Shown here: positions 1-8,257 of the stretch, in pieces
Numbering within the stretch: position 1 is the stretch's first letter
How the letters are laid out: every line of letters starts with the position of its first letter
DNA from: Crocinitomicaceae bacterium
GTDB taxonomy: Bacteria > Bacteroidota > Bacteroidia > Flavobacteriales_D > Crocinitomicaceae
Reading direction: 5' to 3'
Assembly: GCA_030833845.1 (NCBI GenBank)
Contig: JAURGK010000015.1
Span: 1-54,133, forward strand
Length of the DNA: 54,133 bases
Position numbers and translations under genes: made by a program
Notes under the pieces: model-generated
The model's input: only the letters and a program-made list of their open reading frames with translations
Told to the model about the DNA's origin: nothing
Database searches by the model: none

Positions 1-2378
1 AATGCTCAAGCTGGTGGCTTGTGGTCAAGTTCTGACAATACCATCGCAACTGTGAATGCAGTTTCTGGATTAGTAACAGGTGTGAATCCAGGTGTAGTTA
101 CCTTGACTTACACTTATACAAACGCCAACGGCTGTACAAATAGCACAAGTTCTACATTCACTGTTGAAGCATTGCCTTCAGCTGTAATAACAGCTTCAGG
201 AGCAACAACCTTCTGTGCTGGTGGTTCTGTGACATTGACTGCAAATAACGGCTCGTCATACGCTTGGAGTACTGGCGAAACTACTCAGTCAATTACAGTA
301 TCTTCTACACAAGATGTGACTGTAACAGTAACGAATGCTGCGGGATGTGCTGCAACCTCGGCTCCGACTTCAGTTGTAATGAATGCACTTCCGGTTGCAA
401 ACATTACCTCTAACAACGGTAATACATTCTGCCAAGGCGGATCAGTTACTTTAGTTGCGTCAACAGGAGCTGCTTATGCATGGTCTAACGGAGCTATAAC
501 ACAAAGTGTAACGGTTACTGGAACAGAAACCTTAACTGTTACTGTAACTAATAGCGACGGATGTTCTGCAACTTCAGCACCATTTACTGTCACGATGAAC
601 GCTGCACCGACTGCAACGATCGTTGCTAACGGCCCAACAACGTTCTGTGCTGGTGGTTCAGTGACTTTAACTGCTCCTGCGGCAGCTGCTTATGCTTGGT
701 CTTCTGGCGAAACAACACAATCAATTGTTGCCTCTGTAGATGGACCTTACTCCGTAACCATCACAGATGGTAATGGCTGTACTGCAACTTCTGCAAATAC
801 AAACATCACTGTTGAAGCACTACCAATTGTACAAGCGATTGCTGGTTCGAATGCGGTGTGTGAAGGTTCAACGGCTGTACTTACGAACGCAACAGTGGGC
901 GGTACTTGGTCTTCTAATGATGCTACAATCGCAACTGTAGATGCCAATGGTACAATTTCAGCTATTGCCAATGGTTCTGCAACTATTACCTATACAGTAA
1001 CCAACGCGGCAGGTTGTTCAAATGCTACAAGCTTCAATGTGAATGTCAATGCCTTGCCTACAGTTCCAGCTATCGCTGGCTCTACTTCGGTTTGTGCTGG
1101 ATCAACGCTTGCTATGGCTAATGGTTTAGCAGGCGGCTCTTGGTCTTCATCTGACATCACGGTTGCTACAATCGCTTCCAATGGAGTGGTAACGGCAATT
1201 ACAGCAGGAAACACTACAATTACTTATACATATACAAATGCTTTAGGATGTACATCTAGTGCTTCACAAAACATAACAGTAAACGCTCTTCCTTCAGCAA
1301 CTATCGTTGCGGCTGGTCCAACAGCATTCTGTCCTGGTGGATCTGTGACGCTTGATGCTCCTGCAGGTATGAACTCATACGCTTGGTCTACAGGTGATCC
1401 TACAGCTTCAATTACGGTAAGTGCTGCAGGTAACTACACGGTGACTGTTATTGACGCCAACGGCTGTTCAGCTACCTCGGCTCCAGTAGCGGTTACACAC
1501 CTTGCAACACCGAATGCAACAATTAGCTCAACGGGCTCGACAGCTTGTTTAGGATCTACTGTTACCCTTACAGCAAATGGTGGTGTATCTTATGCTTGGG
1601 ACAACAATGCTACAACAGCTAGTATTGATGTAACTGCTGCTAACACCTATTCAGTGACTGTTACTAATGCTCTTGGTTGTACGGCTACTGCTTCTGAAAC
1701 TGTTGTATTCAATGCGAATCCTGCTGTAACAGTTACAGCTAACGGACCAACGGTATTCTGTCAAGGAGGCTCACTTACACTTACTGCAACAGGTGGCACT
1801 AGCTACGTTTGGAGTAACGGTGATCAAGGAGCAACTACTTCTGTATCACAGTCTGGTAACTACTTTGTAACCGTAACAAATGCTGCGGGTTGTACAACTC
1901 AATCATCAGTGGTTGCAGTAGTAGTCAATGCAACACCGGTTGTCGCTGCTATCTCAGGCGCCAATGCTGTTTGTGAAGGCGGTACAATCAACCTAAGTTC
2001 TTCAACAAACGGTGGTATCTGGACTTCTTCTAACAACTTCATTGCTACTGTTGATGCTTCTGGTACAGTAACTGGATTGAACGCGGGTACAACAACCATG
2101 ACCTACACTGTAACAAACAACGGATGTTCGGCATCTGCGTCTGCTCAAGTTACGGTCATGAACAACCCGGTTACTCCTTCAATTACTGCGAGTGGTGCAA
2201 CATCAGTTTGCCCTGGAAGTACAGTGGTGTTATTTGCTTCGAATGCAGCTAACTACCAATGGAGCACCGGTGCAACAACACCATTCATAGTAGTTTCTCA
2301 GTCTGGTGACTACACTTTAACAGCAGTTGGAACAAACGGTTGTGCTGCAACTTCTACACCGATTACAGTATTTATCGG
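1..2378 (+). repeat. Tandem Ig-like module array, two module types
   Basis: Counting the conserved (F/V/A)C codon pair that opens each module, modules begin near 211, 427, 643, 856, 1090, 1327, 1543, 1756, 1969 and 2206, with a truncated one at the window start. Steps after the short modules are 213-216 bp and after the BIG2-like ones 234-240 bp. The order is B(partial) A A A B B A A A B A, where A is the YAWSxG type and B the IATV type. Spacing is regular, but sequences have diverged clearly between copies. Confidence 0.85.
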
Positions 2379-3399
2379 TGATGATACTGCACCAACTATT
2401 TCGGCTCCGTTGAACGTTACAACTACACCAAACCTTGGCTGTGAAGCAATAGGCGTAGCTTTAGGCACTCCTGTAACTTCTGACAACTGTGGAGTAGCTT
2501 CTGTGACTAACAATGCACCTGCTATCTTCCCAATTGGTAATACCATTGTAACATGGACGGTAACGGATGCGTCTGGCAACACTGCAACAGCTACTCAAGT
2601 AGTTACTGTAGTTGACCAATCTGCTCCGGTTGTGACAAGCACTCCTGCAGACATCACAGTATCATCAAATGATTTCTGTGAAGCGACAGGAGTTGAGTTA
2701 GGAATGCCAATGGCGACTGACAACTGTACAAACGACTTAACTATAACTAATAATGCACCTTCTACTTATCCATTAGGCACAACGACCGTGACTTGGACCA
2801 TAACAGATGCATCAGGTAATAGCACAACGGTTGATCAAACAGTAACTGTGGTTGATCAAACGGCTCCTGTGGTATTGTTAGCGAACACTTCAGTGATCCT
2901 AGATGCCAATGGAAGCGCTTCAATCAACTTCGCTGATGTAGACAACGGCTCTTATGATAACTGTGGAATTGCATCAGTAATTCTTGGTCAGTCTGAATTT
3001 GATTGCTCAAATGTTGGTAATAACTTGATTACAGTGACAGTTATTGACAACAGTGGTAACCAATCAACTGCTCAAGTAATGGTTACTGTAATTGCTTCCG
3101 ATGCTTGTGGTAATAGTGCCTTCGGACCTTCAGTTCCTGATGCCTTTACTCCAAACGGAAACAACTTCAATGACACATGGGTTATCCCAGGATTGGAAGG
3201 CTACAACACGAAAGAAATGACTGTATATAGCCGTTACGGAACACTTGTATACTACAGCAGTCAGTACAATAACGATTGGGATGGTACGCTATTAAATACT
3301 GGTTCACCAGTCCCTGATGGAACTTACTACTATATCCTTAATTTGGATGGTGGCAAGCAACTCAATGGTTATGTATACATCAATCGTGTTAAACAATAA
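1..3399 (+). CDS. Giant modular T9SS adhesin, 3' end (type B / CHU_C sorting domain)
   Basis: The reading frame is open from base 1, so the gene starts upstream; 1132 residues are visible. It is built from Ig-like modules of two kinds: a roughly 72-residue kind with an FCxGGSVTL core and a YAWSxG motif, and a roughly 79-residue BIG2-like kind with WSSxDxxIATV and TITYT. Two HYR modules follow (about 2379-2860, each with a DNC and a TDASGN motif), then a third related module to about 3095. The last 85 residues carry VPDAFTPNGNNFNDTW and end NGYVYINRVKQ, the gliding-motility-associated C-terminal domain that routes cargo through the type IX secretion system. It is probably a surface adhesin or fibre; the ligand cannot be told. 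A PorP/SprF gene follows 20 bp downstream, as is usual for type B cargo. I am confident of the class but not of the function. Confidence 0.9.
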   Translation, partial: NAQAGGLWSSSDNTIATVNAVSGLVTGVNPGVVTLTYTYTNANGCTNSTSSTFTVEALPSAVITASGATTFCAGGSVTLTANNGSSYAWSTGETTQSITVSSTQDVTVTVTNAAGCAATSAPTSVVMNALPVANITSNNGNTFCQGGSVTLVASTGAAYAWSNGAITQSVTVTGTETLTVTVTNSDGCSATSAPFTVTMNAAPTATIVANGPTTFCAGGSVTLTAPAAAAYAWSSGETTQSIVASVDGPYSVTITDGNGCTATSANTNITVEALPIVQAIAGSNAVCEGSTAVLTNATVGGTWSSNDATIATVDANGTISAIANGSATITYTVTNAAGCSNATSFNVNVNALPTVPAIAGSTSVCAGSTLAMANGLAGGSWSSSDITVATIASNGVVTAITAGNTTITYTYTNALGCTSSASQNITVNALPSATIVAAGPTAFCPGGSVTLDAPAGMNSYAWSTGDPTASITVSAAGNYTVTVIDANGCSATSAPVAVTHLATPNATISSTGSTACLGSTVTLTANGGVSYAWDNNATTASIDVTAANTYSVTVTNALGCTATASETVVFNANPAVTVTANGPTVFCQGGSLTLTATGGTSYVWSNGDQGATTSVSQSGNYFVTVTNAAGCTTQSSVVAVVVNATPVVAAISGANAVCEGGTINLSSSTNGGIWTSSNNFIATVDASGTVTGLNAGTTTMTYTVTNNGCSASASAQVTVMNNPVTPSITASGATSVCPGSTVVLFASNAANYQWSTGATTPFIVVSQSGDYTLTAVGTNGCAATSTPITVFIGDDTAPTISAPLNVTTTPNLGCEAIGVALGTPVTSDNCGVASVTNNAPAIFPIGNTIVTWTVTDASGNTATATQVVTVVDQSAPVVTSTPADITVSSNDFCEATGVELGMPMATDNCTNDLTITNNAPSTYPLGTTTVTWTITDASGNSTTVDQTVTVVDQTAPVVLLANTSVILDANGSASINFADVDNGSYDNCGIASVILGQSEFDCSNVGNNLITVTVIDNSGNQSTAQVMVTVIASDACGNSAFGPSVPDAFTPNGNNFNDTWVIPGLEGYNTKEMTVYSRYGTLVYYSSQYNNDWDGTLLNTGSPVPDGTYYYILNLDGGKQLNGYVYINRVKQ

Positions 3400-3419
3400 G
3401 AAGTCTTAGACAATAGAAT

Positions 3420-4340
3420 ATGAAAAAGATCAATAGCATCATCTTGACATTGGGCGTAGTGCTTGTGAGTTTCCAATCACAAGCACAAGACCCAAATTAC
3501 CGTCAAAACCAGTTCAATGCGTTAATGCTCAATCCAGCACAAGCGGGTTCGAATTCTTACAATGACATCTCGTCATTGGCTAACACCCAATGGACAGGTC
3601 TGCGCGGAGCCCCTATGACCATGACACTTTCTGGTAATTTTAATATCCTAAAGAGTTTTGGTGTAGGCGTATCTTTGCTACAAGATGAGTTGGGCCCTGT
3701 AAAGTCCTCTCAATTTGCAGTAAACGGAGCTTATCATTTGAAGTTGAATAACAATTGGCGTTTTGCCTTAGGTCTTCGTGCTATTGCTGGCAACACAGCA
3801 GTTAATTTGGCCGAGTTGAATACGAACATACCTATGGATCCTGACATGCTCACGAACATGACCACAGGGCTTCAATTCAATGCTGGTTATGGTTTTTTAC
3901 TCTATCATAAGAATTTTTATGTAGGTTTTTCTCAACCACGTGTAGGGGAGACTTACTTTAAAAACCGCAATAACAATCTTTATGTAGATACGAAGGGTGG
4001 TTATGTAGGTTATTTAGGAGGTAATGTCAAGTTAGGTGATACTTGGACTTTGCGTCCGAATGCCGTTGGTCGTGTAATGAAAGGCCTTCCACTTACCTTA
4101 GATATGAATATGATCATGACACACAAAATCGGTTTTGATTTTGGACTTTCTTACCAACTAAATAGTGCTGTAGGGGCTATTTTAGGTTACGATTTCAACA
4201 ATAAATTCTACATGGGATATTCATATACATATCCAACGTCTAAAATGAATACCGTAACCATTCAATCTCACGAACTAGCACTACGCTATAAATTCAACAA
4301 CAACGCAAGTCGTTGTCAAGGTCCACGTTTTTTCAATTGA
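3420..4340 (+). CDS. PorP/SprF family type IX secretion system membrane protein
   Basis: This is a 306-residue protein with a signal peptide ending near SFQSQAQ, followed by the family hallmark QNQFNALMLNPAQAGS and alternating beta-strand patterns typical of an outer-membrane barrel. PorP/SprF proteins work with the T9SS; SprF in Flavobacterium is needed for surface display of SprB, and paralogues commonly sit directly downstream of type B (CHU_C) cargo genes. That is the arrangement here, 20 bp after the giant adhesin. The OmpA gene follows 5 bp later, so the three are probably co-transcribed. It is most likely the dedicated partner for the upstream cargo. The family call is secure; the pairing is inferred from position. 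Confidence 0.92.
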   Translation: MKKINSIILTLGVVLVSFQSQAQDPNYRQNQFNALMLNPAQAGSNSYNDISSLANTQWTGLRGAPMTMTLSGNFNILKSFGVGVSLLQDELGPVKSSQFAVNGAYHLKLNNNWRFALGLRAIAGNTAVNLAELNTNIPMDPDMLTNMTTGLQFNAGYGFLLYHKNFYVGFSQPRVGETYFKNRNNNLYVDTKGGYVGYLGGNVKLGDTWTLRPNAVGRVMKGLPLTLDMNMIMTHKIGFDFGLSYQLNSAVGAILGYDFNNKFYMGYSYTYPTSKMNTVTIQSHELALRYKFNNNASRCQGPRFFN

Positions 4341-4345
4341 TATAA

Positions 4346-6334
4346 ATGACATTTATTCGTCAATTTCTAGCTTTCGTTGTCGTAGGGGCATTTAGTCTTT
4401 CGGCTTGGTCTCAAACTACTAAATCTTTCGATCCGTATGAGGTCACGTTGACACCTGCATGCTTCAATACCCCTTATGACGACTTTGCCACACGCAAATT
4501 AGGAGATAAGATTTATGTCTTGTCTGCAGCAAAAAATGCTTGTGAAGATGTTGACATGGATGAATTTGCTAAAAAACCATTCTCGGACCTATATGAAGTT
4601 GATGGTTGCAATTTAAAAGAACCTAGCCTCATGTCTGCCGAAACACATGAGTTAATGCTTATTAATACCTGTTTTTATGACGGGCCAATCAGCACCAATG
4701 CAAAGGGCGACCTCTTATTTTTTACCAATAATTACGGTTCGGACAAAAACGAAAAACTTACCGTTTATTATTCAACAAAAAATGCCAAAGGTGAATGGAC
4801 AAAACCATTGCCTGTTCCTTTTAACAATGATAAGTACAATGTAACGCATCCTTTTTTTGATGAGAAAAATAAATTGCTTTATTTCTCTTCGGATATGCCA
4901 GGTGGAAAAGGGGGCATGGACATTTACAAATGTACTTTTGAAAATGGAAAGTTTGGACAAAAGGAGTTAGTTCGCAATGTCAATACGGATAAAAACGACA
5001 TCTTTCCATTGGTATTCAATGATAAACTTTACTTTACGTCCCAAGGTCATAATTCAATGGGAGGTTATGATTTATTTGTTGTTGAGAATTTGGAGGTCTT
5101 CAATATGGGCGCCCCATTCAACACTACCTTTGATGATCTAGCAATCTTCTTTACAGATAGCAAAAACGGTTACATCACTTCAAACCGTGGTACTACTGGT
5201 TCAACTGACGATATCTATGCCTTTAATTTGAAGGAGAAATTTGTTGATGTACCGCTCGAATATGTTGTTACTGATGCACAGACAGGAGAACCTGTTTCTG
5301 ACGTAGCAATACGCATTATTGATGATTCAACAGGCATTGTGTTGTTTAGCGGCACAACGAGTGAATTTGGAAAGTTATCGCAACTGTTGGATAGCATTCC
5401 AATGGAGTCTCAGTTACATTTTACCATCTATTTAGATAAAGAAGGGTATGTTTCCAAAGAAATTCCATTTACATATACTGTGATTGATTCGAGCCTGGTA
5501 ACTGTAGCCTCATTGGTTGACCTTACTCTAGAGCCTTTATCGCTAGAACAAGAAATCACAGCTTTGCTTGGATTAAAGTCTATTTATTATGATTTTGACA
5601 AAGCCGATCTTAGACCAGATGCTATTATTGAACTCGACAAGGTTGTACGTTTCATGAACAAACATGCAAAAATAGAGGTTGAGTTAGGTTCGCATACGGA
5701 TTGCCGAGGTTCATTGGCTTACAATCAGAAACTCTCTGATAATCGTGCATTGAATGCGGCCAATTATATCAAAGCACGCATATCAAATCCGGAGCGCATT
5801 ACCTACAAGGGCTACGGTGAAACCCAACTTAAGGTCGATTGCCCTTGTGAAGGAAAAGCTAAGTCGCAATGTTCTGATTTGGAAAATCAATTGAATCGAC
5901 GCACGGAGTTTATCATTAAATCTTTGAACATTACCACAGGATCTGCAAAAGTGGCGCCAAAAGGCGGTGCTGAGGCAACGGATGGCAAAGGAAATGTTGT
6001 GATTCAAGAGACCAATGCTGAAGACTTCAGATTGACTAATTTAGTGGATACTGAAGAGATGCAAGGGGTACACTTCCGTGTTCAAGTAGAATCTTCTACG
6101 GCTCAAATTCCTAACCCTACCGCTAAATACAAGCGAGATGATGTATACGAGTACGAGCATGAAGGCAGTTATAAGTATTGCTTAGGCGCCGGACTGCATA
6201 CACTTGAAGATGCAGTTAAATTGCAAAATCAGTTAAGAGCGAATGGTTATCCTGAGGCTTTCATAGTTGCATTTAACAACCGTAGCCGCATTTCCATTGA
6301 GCAAGCTAAGAAAATGTTAGGCGGCCAAAAATAG
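4346..6334 (+). CDS. OmpA-family protein with PD40-like N-terminus and SPOR-like tail
   Basis: This 662-residue exported protein has a signal peptide of about 22 residues ending SLSAWSQ. Residues about 110-290 show WD40-like/PD40 repeats (LLYFSSDMPGGKGGMDIY, KLYFTSQGHNSMGGYDLF). A carboxypeptidase-regulatory-like segment follows at about 310-395. The OmpA domain at about 405-525 contains IYYDFDKADLRPDA, a TDCRG motif and the closing NRRTEFII, which should bind peptidoglycan. The C-terminus (about 574-655) resembles a SPOR domain (FRVQVESS, then a LEDAVKLQNQLRANGYPEAF helix). OmpA proteins next to PorP/SprF are a recurrent T9SS-linked pair and may anchor the barrel to the cell wall. A direct T9SS role is inferred. 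Confidence 0.9.
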   Translation: MTFIRQFLAFVVVGAFSLSAWSQTTKSFDPYEVTLTPACFNTPYDDFATRKLGDKIYVLSAAKNACEDVDMDEFAKKPFSDLYEVDGCNLKEPSLMSAETHELMLINTCFYDGPISTNAKGDLLFFTNNYGSDKNEKLTVYYSTKNAKGEWTKPLPVPFNNDKYNVTHPFFDEKNKLLYFSSDMPGGKGGMDIYKCTFENGKFGQKELVRNVNTDKNDIFPLVFNDKLYFTSQGHNSMGGYDLFVVENLEVFNMGAPFNTTFDDLAIFFTDSKNGYITSNRGTTGSTDDIYAFNLKEKFVDVPLEYVVTDAQTGEPVSDVAIRIIDDSTGIVLFSGTTSEFGKLSQLLDSIPMESQLHFTIYLDKEGYVSKEIPFTYTVIDSSLVTVASLVDLTLEPLSLEQEITALLGLKSIYYDFDKADLRPDAIIELDKVVRFMNKHAKIEVELGSHTDCRGSLAYNQKLSDNRALNAANYIKARISNPERITYKGYGETQLKVDCPCEGKAKSQCSDLENQLNRRTEFIIKSLNITTGSAKVAPKGGAEATDGKGNVVIQETNAEDFRLTNLVDTEEMQGVHFRVQVESSTAQIPNPTAKYKRDDVYEYEHEGSYKYCLGAGLHTLEDAVKLQNQLRANGYPEAFIVAFNNRSRISIEQAKKMLGGQK

Positions 6335-6338
6335 TTTT

Positions 6339-7466
6339 GTGAATTCAAAACTACCTCATGTCGGCACTACCATCTTTACAACCATGTCGCTGCTTGCCCA
6401 GCAACACAATGCCATTAACTTAGCGCAAGGCTTTCCAAATTTTGATATTGACCCAAAGCTTCAAAGGGCCTTGGAGACTGCAGCCAATTCAGCTGCACAT
6501 CAATATGCCCCGATGGCTGGCCATGTGGCTCTACGCCAGGCCATTATTGAATTGATCGCCGAGCAGTATCAAAGACAGCTTTCCATCTCGGAGGTTTTAA
6601 TTACTGCCGGTGCTACCCAAGCTATATTTACTGCTATCACCGCTCTTGTGCATCAATCCGAGGAGGTCATCATTCTTGACCCGAGTTATGATTGTTATGA
6701 GGCCCCTGTGCAGCTAGCAGGCGCTATAGCCAAGAGAATACCCTTAGGATTAGATTTTAAACCTAATTGGGAGTTAATAGATCAAAGCATTGGCCCTCGT
6801 ACGAAAATGTTGATTGTCAATAATCCACACAATCCGAGTGGAACGATATGGGCCGAAAGTGATTTTTTAGCACTTGAAAAAATAATGTCAAAGCACCCAA
6901 ATTTGCTGTTGCTTTCCGATGAAGTTTACGAATTTATTTACTTTACTGAGCCTCATCAATCCATACATCAAAGAGCGCAAATTCGCGAGCGCGCTATTAT
7001 TGTTTCATCCTTTGGCAAAACCTTTCATATCACTGGCTGGAAAATAGGTTACTTAACATGTAGCGATGAGCTCATGAAAGAAATACACAAGGTACATCAG
7101 TTCCTAGTATTCTCTGTGAATAGCATTGCACAAGAAGCCTTGGCAAACTATTTGAAAACAGCAAATGTGAGTTTACTCAAAGATACCTATCGTCAAAAAC
7201 GAGACATATTTCAAGCGGGCTTGGCTAATAGCCGCTTTCGATTGCTACCTGCTGAAGGAAGTTATTTTCAAGTTGCGTCTTATGAAGAAATATCCAATGA
7301 GCTTGATACTGATTTTTGTAAAAAGCTAACTATTGATCATGGCGTTGCTGCTATTCCTCTTTCGGTGTTTAATGCCAATGGGGAGGACCGCAAATTAATT
7401 AGATTTTGTTATGCTAAAACCACTTCAACCCTCGAAGCCGCAATAGAAAGATTATGCAAAATTTAA
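6339..7466 (+). CDS. Methionine/glutamine aminotransferase (YbdL / kynurenine aminotransferase type)
   Basis: This is a class I/II PLP-dependent aminotransferase of 375 residues. The GTG start is chosen because the N-terminus KLPHVGTTIFTTMSLLA matches where this family begins; the next in-frame ATG at 6384 would remove it. Visible landmarks are INLAQGFPNF, Y119 (SYDCYEAP), NNPHNPSG near 161-168, SDEVYE (Asp194) and the Schiff-base lysine K227 in SSFGKTFH. YbdL-like enzymes transaminate methionine and glutamine with 2-oxo acids. It starts 4 bp after the OmpA gene and overlaps the omega-amidase gene by 13 bp. That pairing fits the glutamine transaminase K-omega-amidase route, which recycles 4-methylthio-2-oxobutanoate to methionine. 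Substrate preference is inferred. Confidence 0.9.
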   Translation: MNSKLPHVGTTIFTTMSLLAQQHNAINLAQGFPNFDIDPKLQRALETAANSAAHQYAPMAGHVALRQAIIELIAEQYQRQLSISEVLITAGATQAIFTAITALVHQSEEVIILDPSYDCYEAPVQLAGAIAKRIPLGLDFKPNWELIDQSIGPRTKMLIVNNPHNPSGTIWAESDFLALEKIMSKHPNLLLLSDEVYEFIYFTEPHQSIHQRAQIRERAIIVSSFGKTFHITGWKIGYLTCSDELMKEIHKVHQFLVFSVNSIAQEALANYLKTANVSLLKDTYRQKRDIFQAGLANSRFRLLPAEGSYFQVASYEEISNELDTDFCKKLTIDHGVAAIPLSVFNANGEDRKLIRFCYAKTTSTLEAAIERLCKI

Positions 7467-8224
7467 ATGTAGGTATATTGCAGCTAGATCAAGTTTGGCA
7501 AGACAAACAAGCCAACTTTGAGCGCGTTGAGCAATGGTTGTCCAACAAGCCTGAACTCGATTTATTGCTCTTACCTGAGATGTTTCATACTGGTTTTAGT
7601 ATGGATGTTAAACTAGCAGATAATTGGTCTAACTCTGAGGGGCTCCACTTCCTACAAAAGCTGTCGCATCGATTAAATACAGCGATTTATACCTCTCTGA
7701 TGGTAAGCGACGGAAGTTTTTATTTCAATCGCGGTGTTTTTGTCCAACCTTCTGGGCAGCTTCACATCTATGATAAACGTAAATTATTCGGCCTAGGAGG
7801 CGAAGAAGGCCTTTTTACGGCCGGTAGGCATGAGCAAATTTTAGAATTTAAAGGTTGGAAAATTAATTTACAGATCTGTTATGATTTGCGTTTCCCTGAG
7901 CTGATTCGAAATAGGGTCAATACATTGAATGAAGCTGCCTACGATGTGCTCTTGTATGTCGCCAATTGGCCAGATAGACGCATATCGCATTGGGATTCTT
8001 TGTTGGGTGCTAGGGCAATTGAAAACCAATGTTTTGTGCTGGCCTGCAATCGTGTGGGTACAGACATGAATAATTTAGGTTATTGTGGGCATAGTCAAGT
8101 GATTGATATGTTGGGCAAAAAAATTCTTGAACCAACCGCTCAGGAAGGAATTTTTATGGCCACACTCGATGCAAAACTGTTAAAAGAAGCAAGAAAGCAG
8201 TTACCTTTTTTGAAGGACGCTTAG
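7454..8224 (+). CDS. Omega-amidase, nitrilase superfamily (YafV-like)
   Basis: This 256-residue cytosolic protein carries the nitrilase-fold Glu-Lys-Cys triad: E42 in LPEMF, K108 in YDKRKLF and C142 in QICYDLRFPE. The sequence FHTGFSM after the Glu and the LxxARAIENQCF segment resemble YafV/NIT2. Omega-amidases hydrolyse 2-oxoglutaramate or 2-oxosuccinamate to the 2-oxo acid plus ammonia, which pulls glutamine transamination forward. The 13-bp overlap with the aminotransferase gene points to translational coupling and shared function. A general carbon-nitrogen hydrolase with another amide substrate cannot be excluded. Confidence 0.9.
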   Translation: MQNLNVGILQLDQVWQDKQANFERVEQWLSNKPELDLLLLPEMFHTGFSMDVKLADNWSNSEGLHFLQKLSHRLNTAIYTSLMVSDGSFYFNRGVFVQPSGQLHIYDKRKLFGLGGEEGLFTAGRHEQILEFKGWKINLQICYDLRFPELIRNRVNTLNEAAYDVLLYVANWPDRRISHWDSLLGARAIENQCFVLACNRVGTDMNNLGYCGHSQVIDMLGKKILEPTAQEGIFMATLDAKLLKEARKQLPFLKDA

Positions 8225-8257
8225 TTTTATCTATATTTATTACCAAAATTCTAGAAC

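Noticed and set aside
747..2582. Minus-strand open frames inside the left-edge adhesin
   Set aside because: They arise because the repetitive Thr/Ala/Val-rich code lacks antisense stops; the products are low-complexity.
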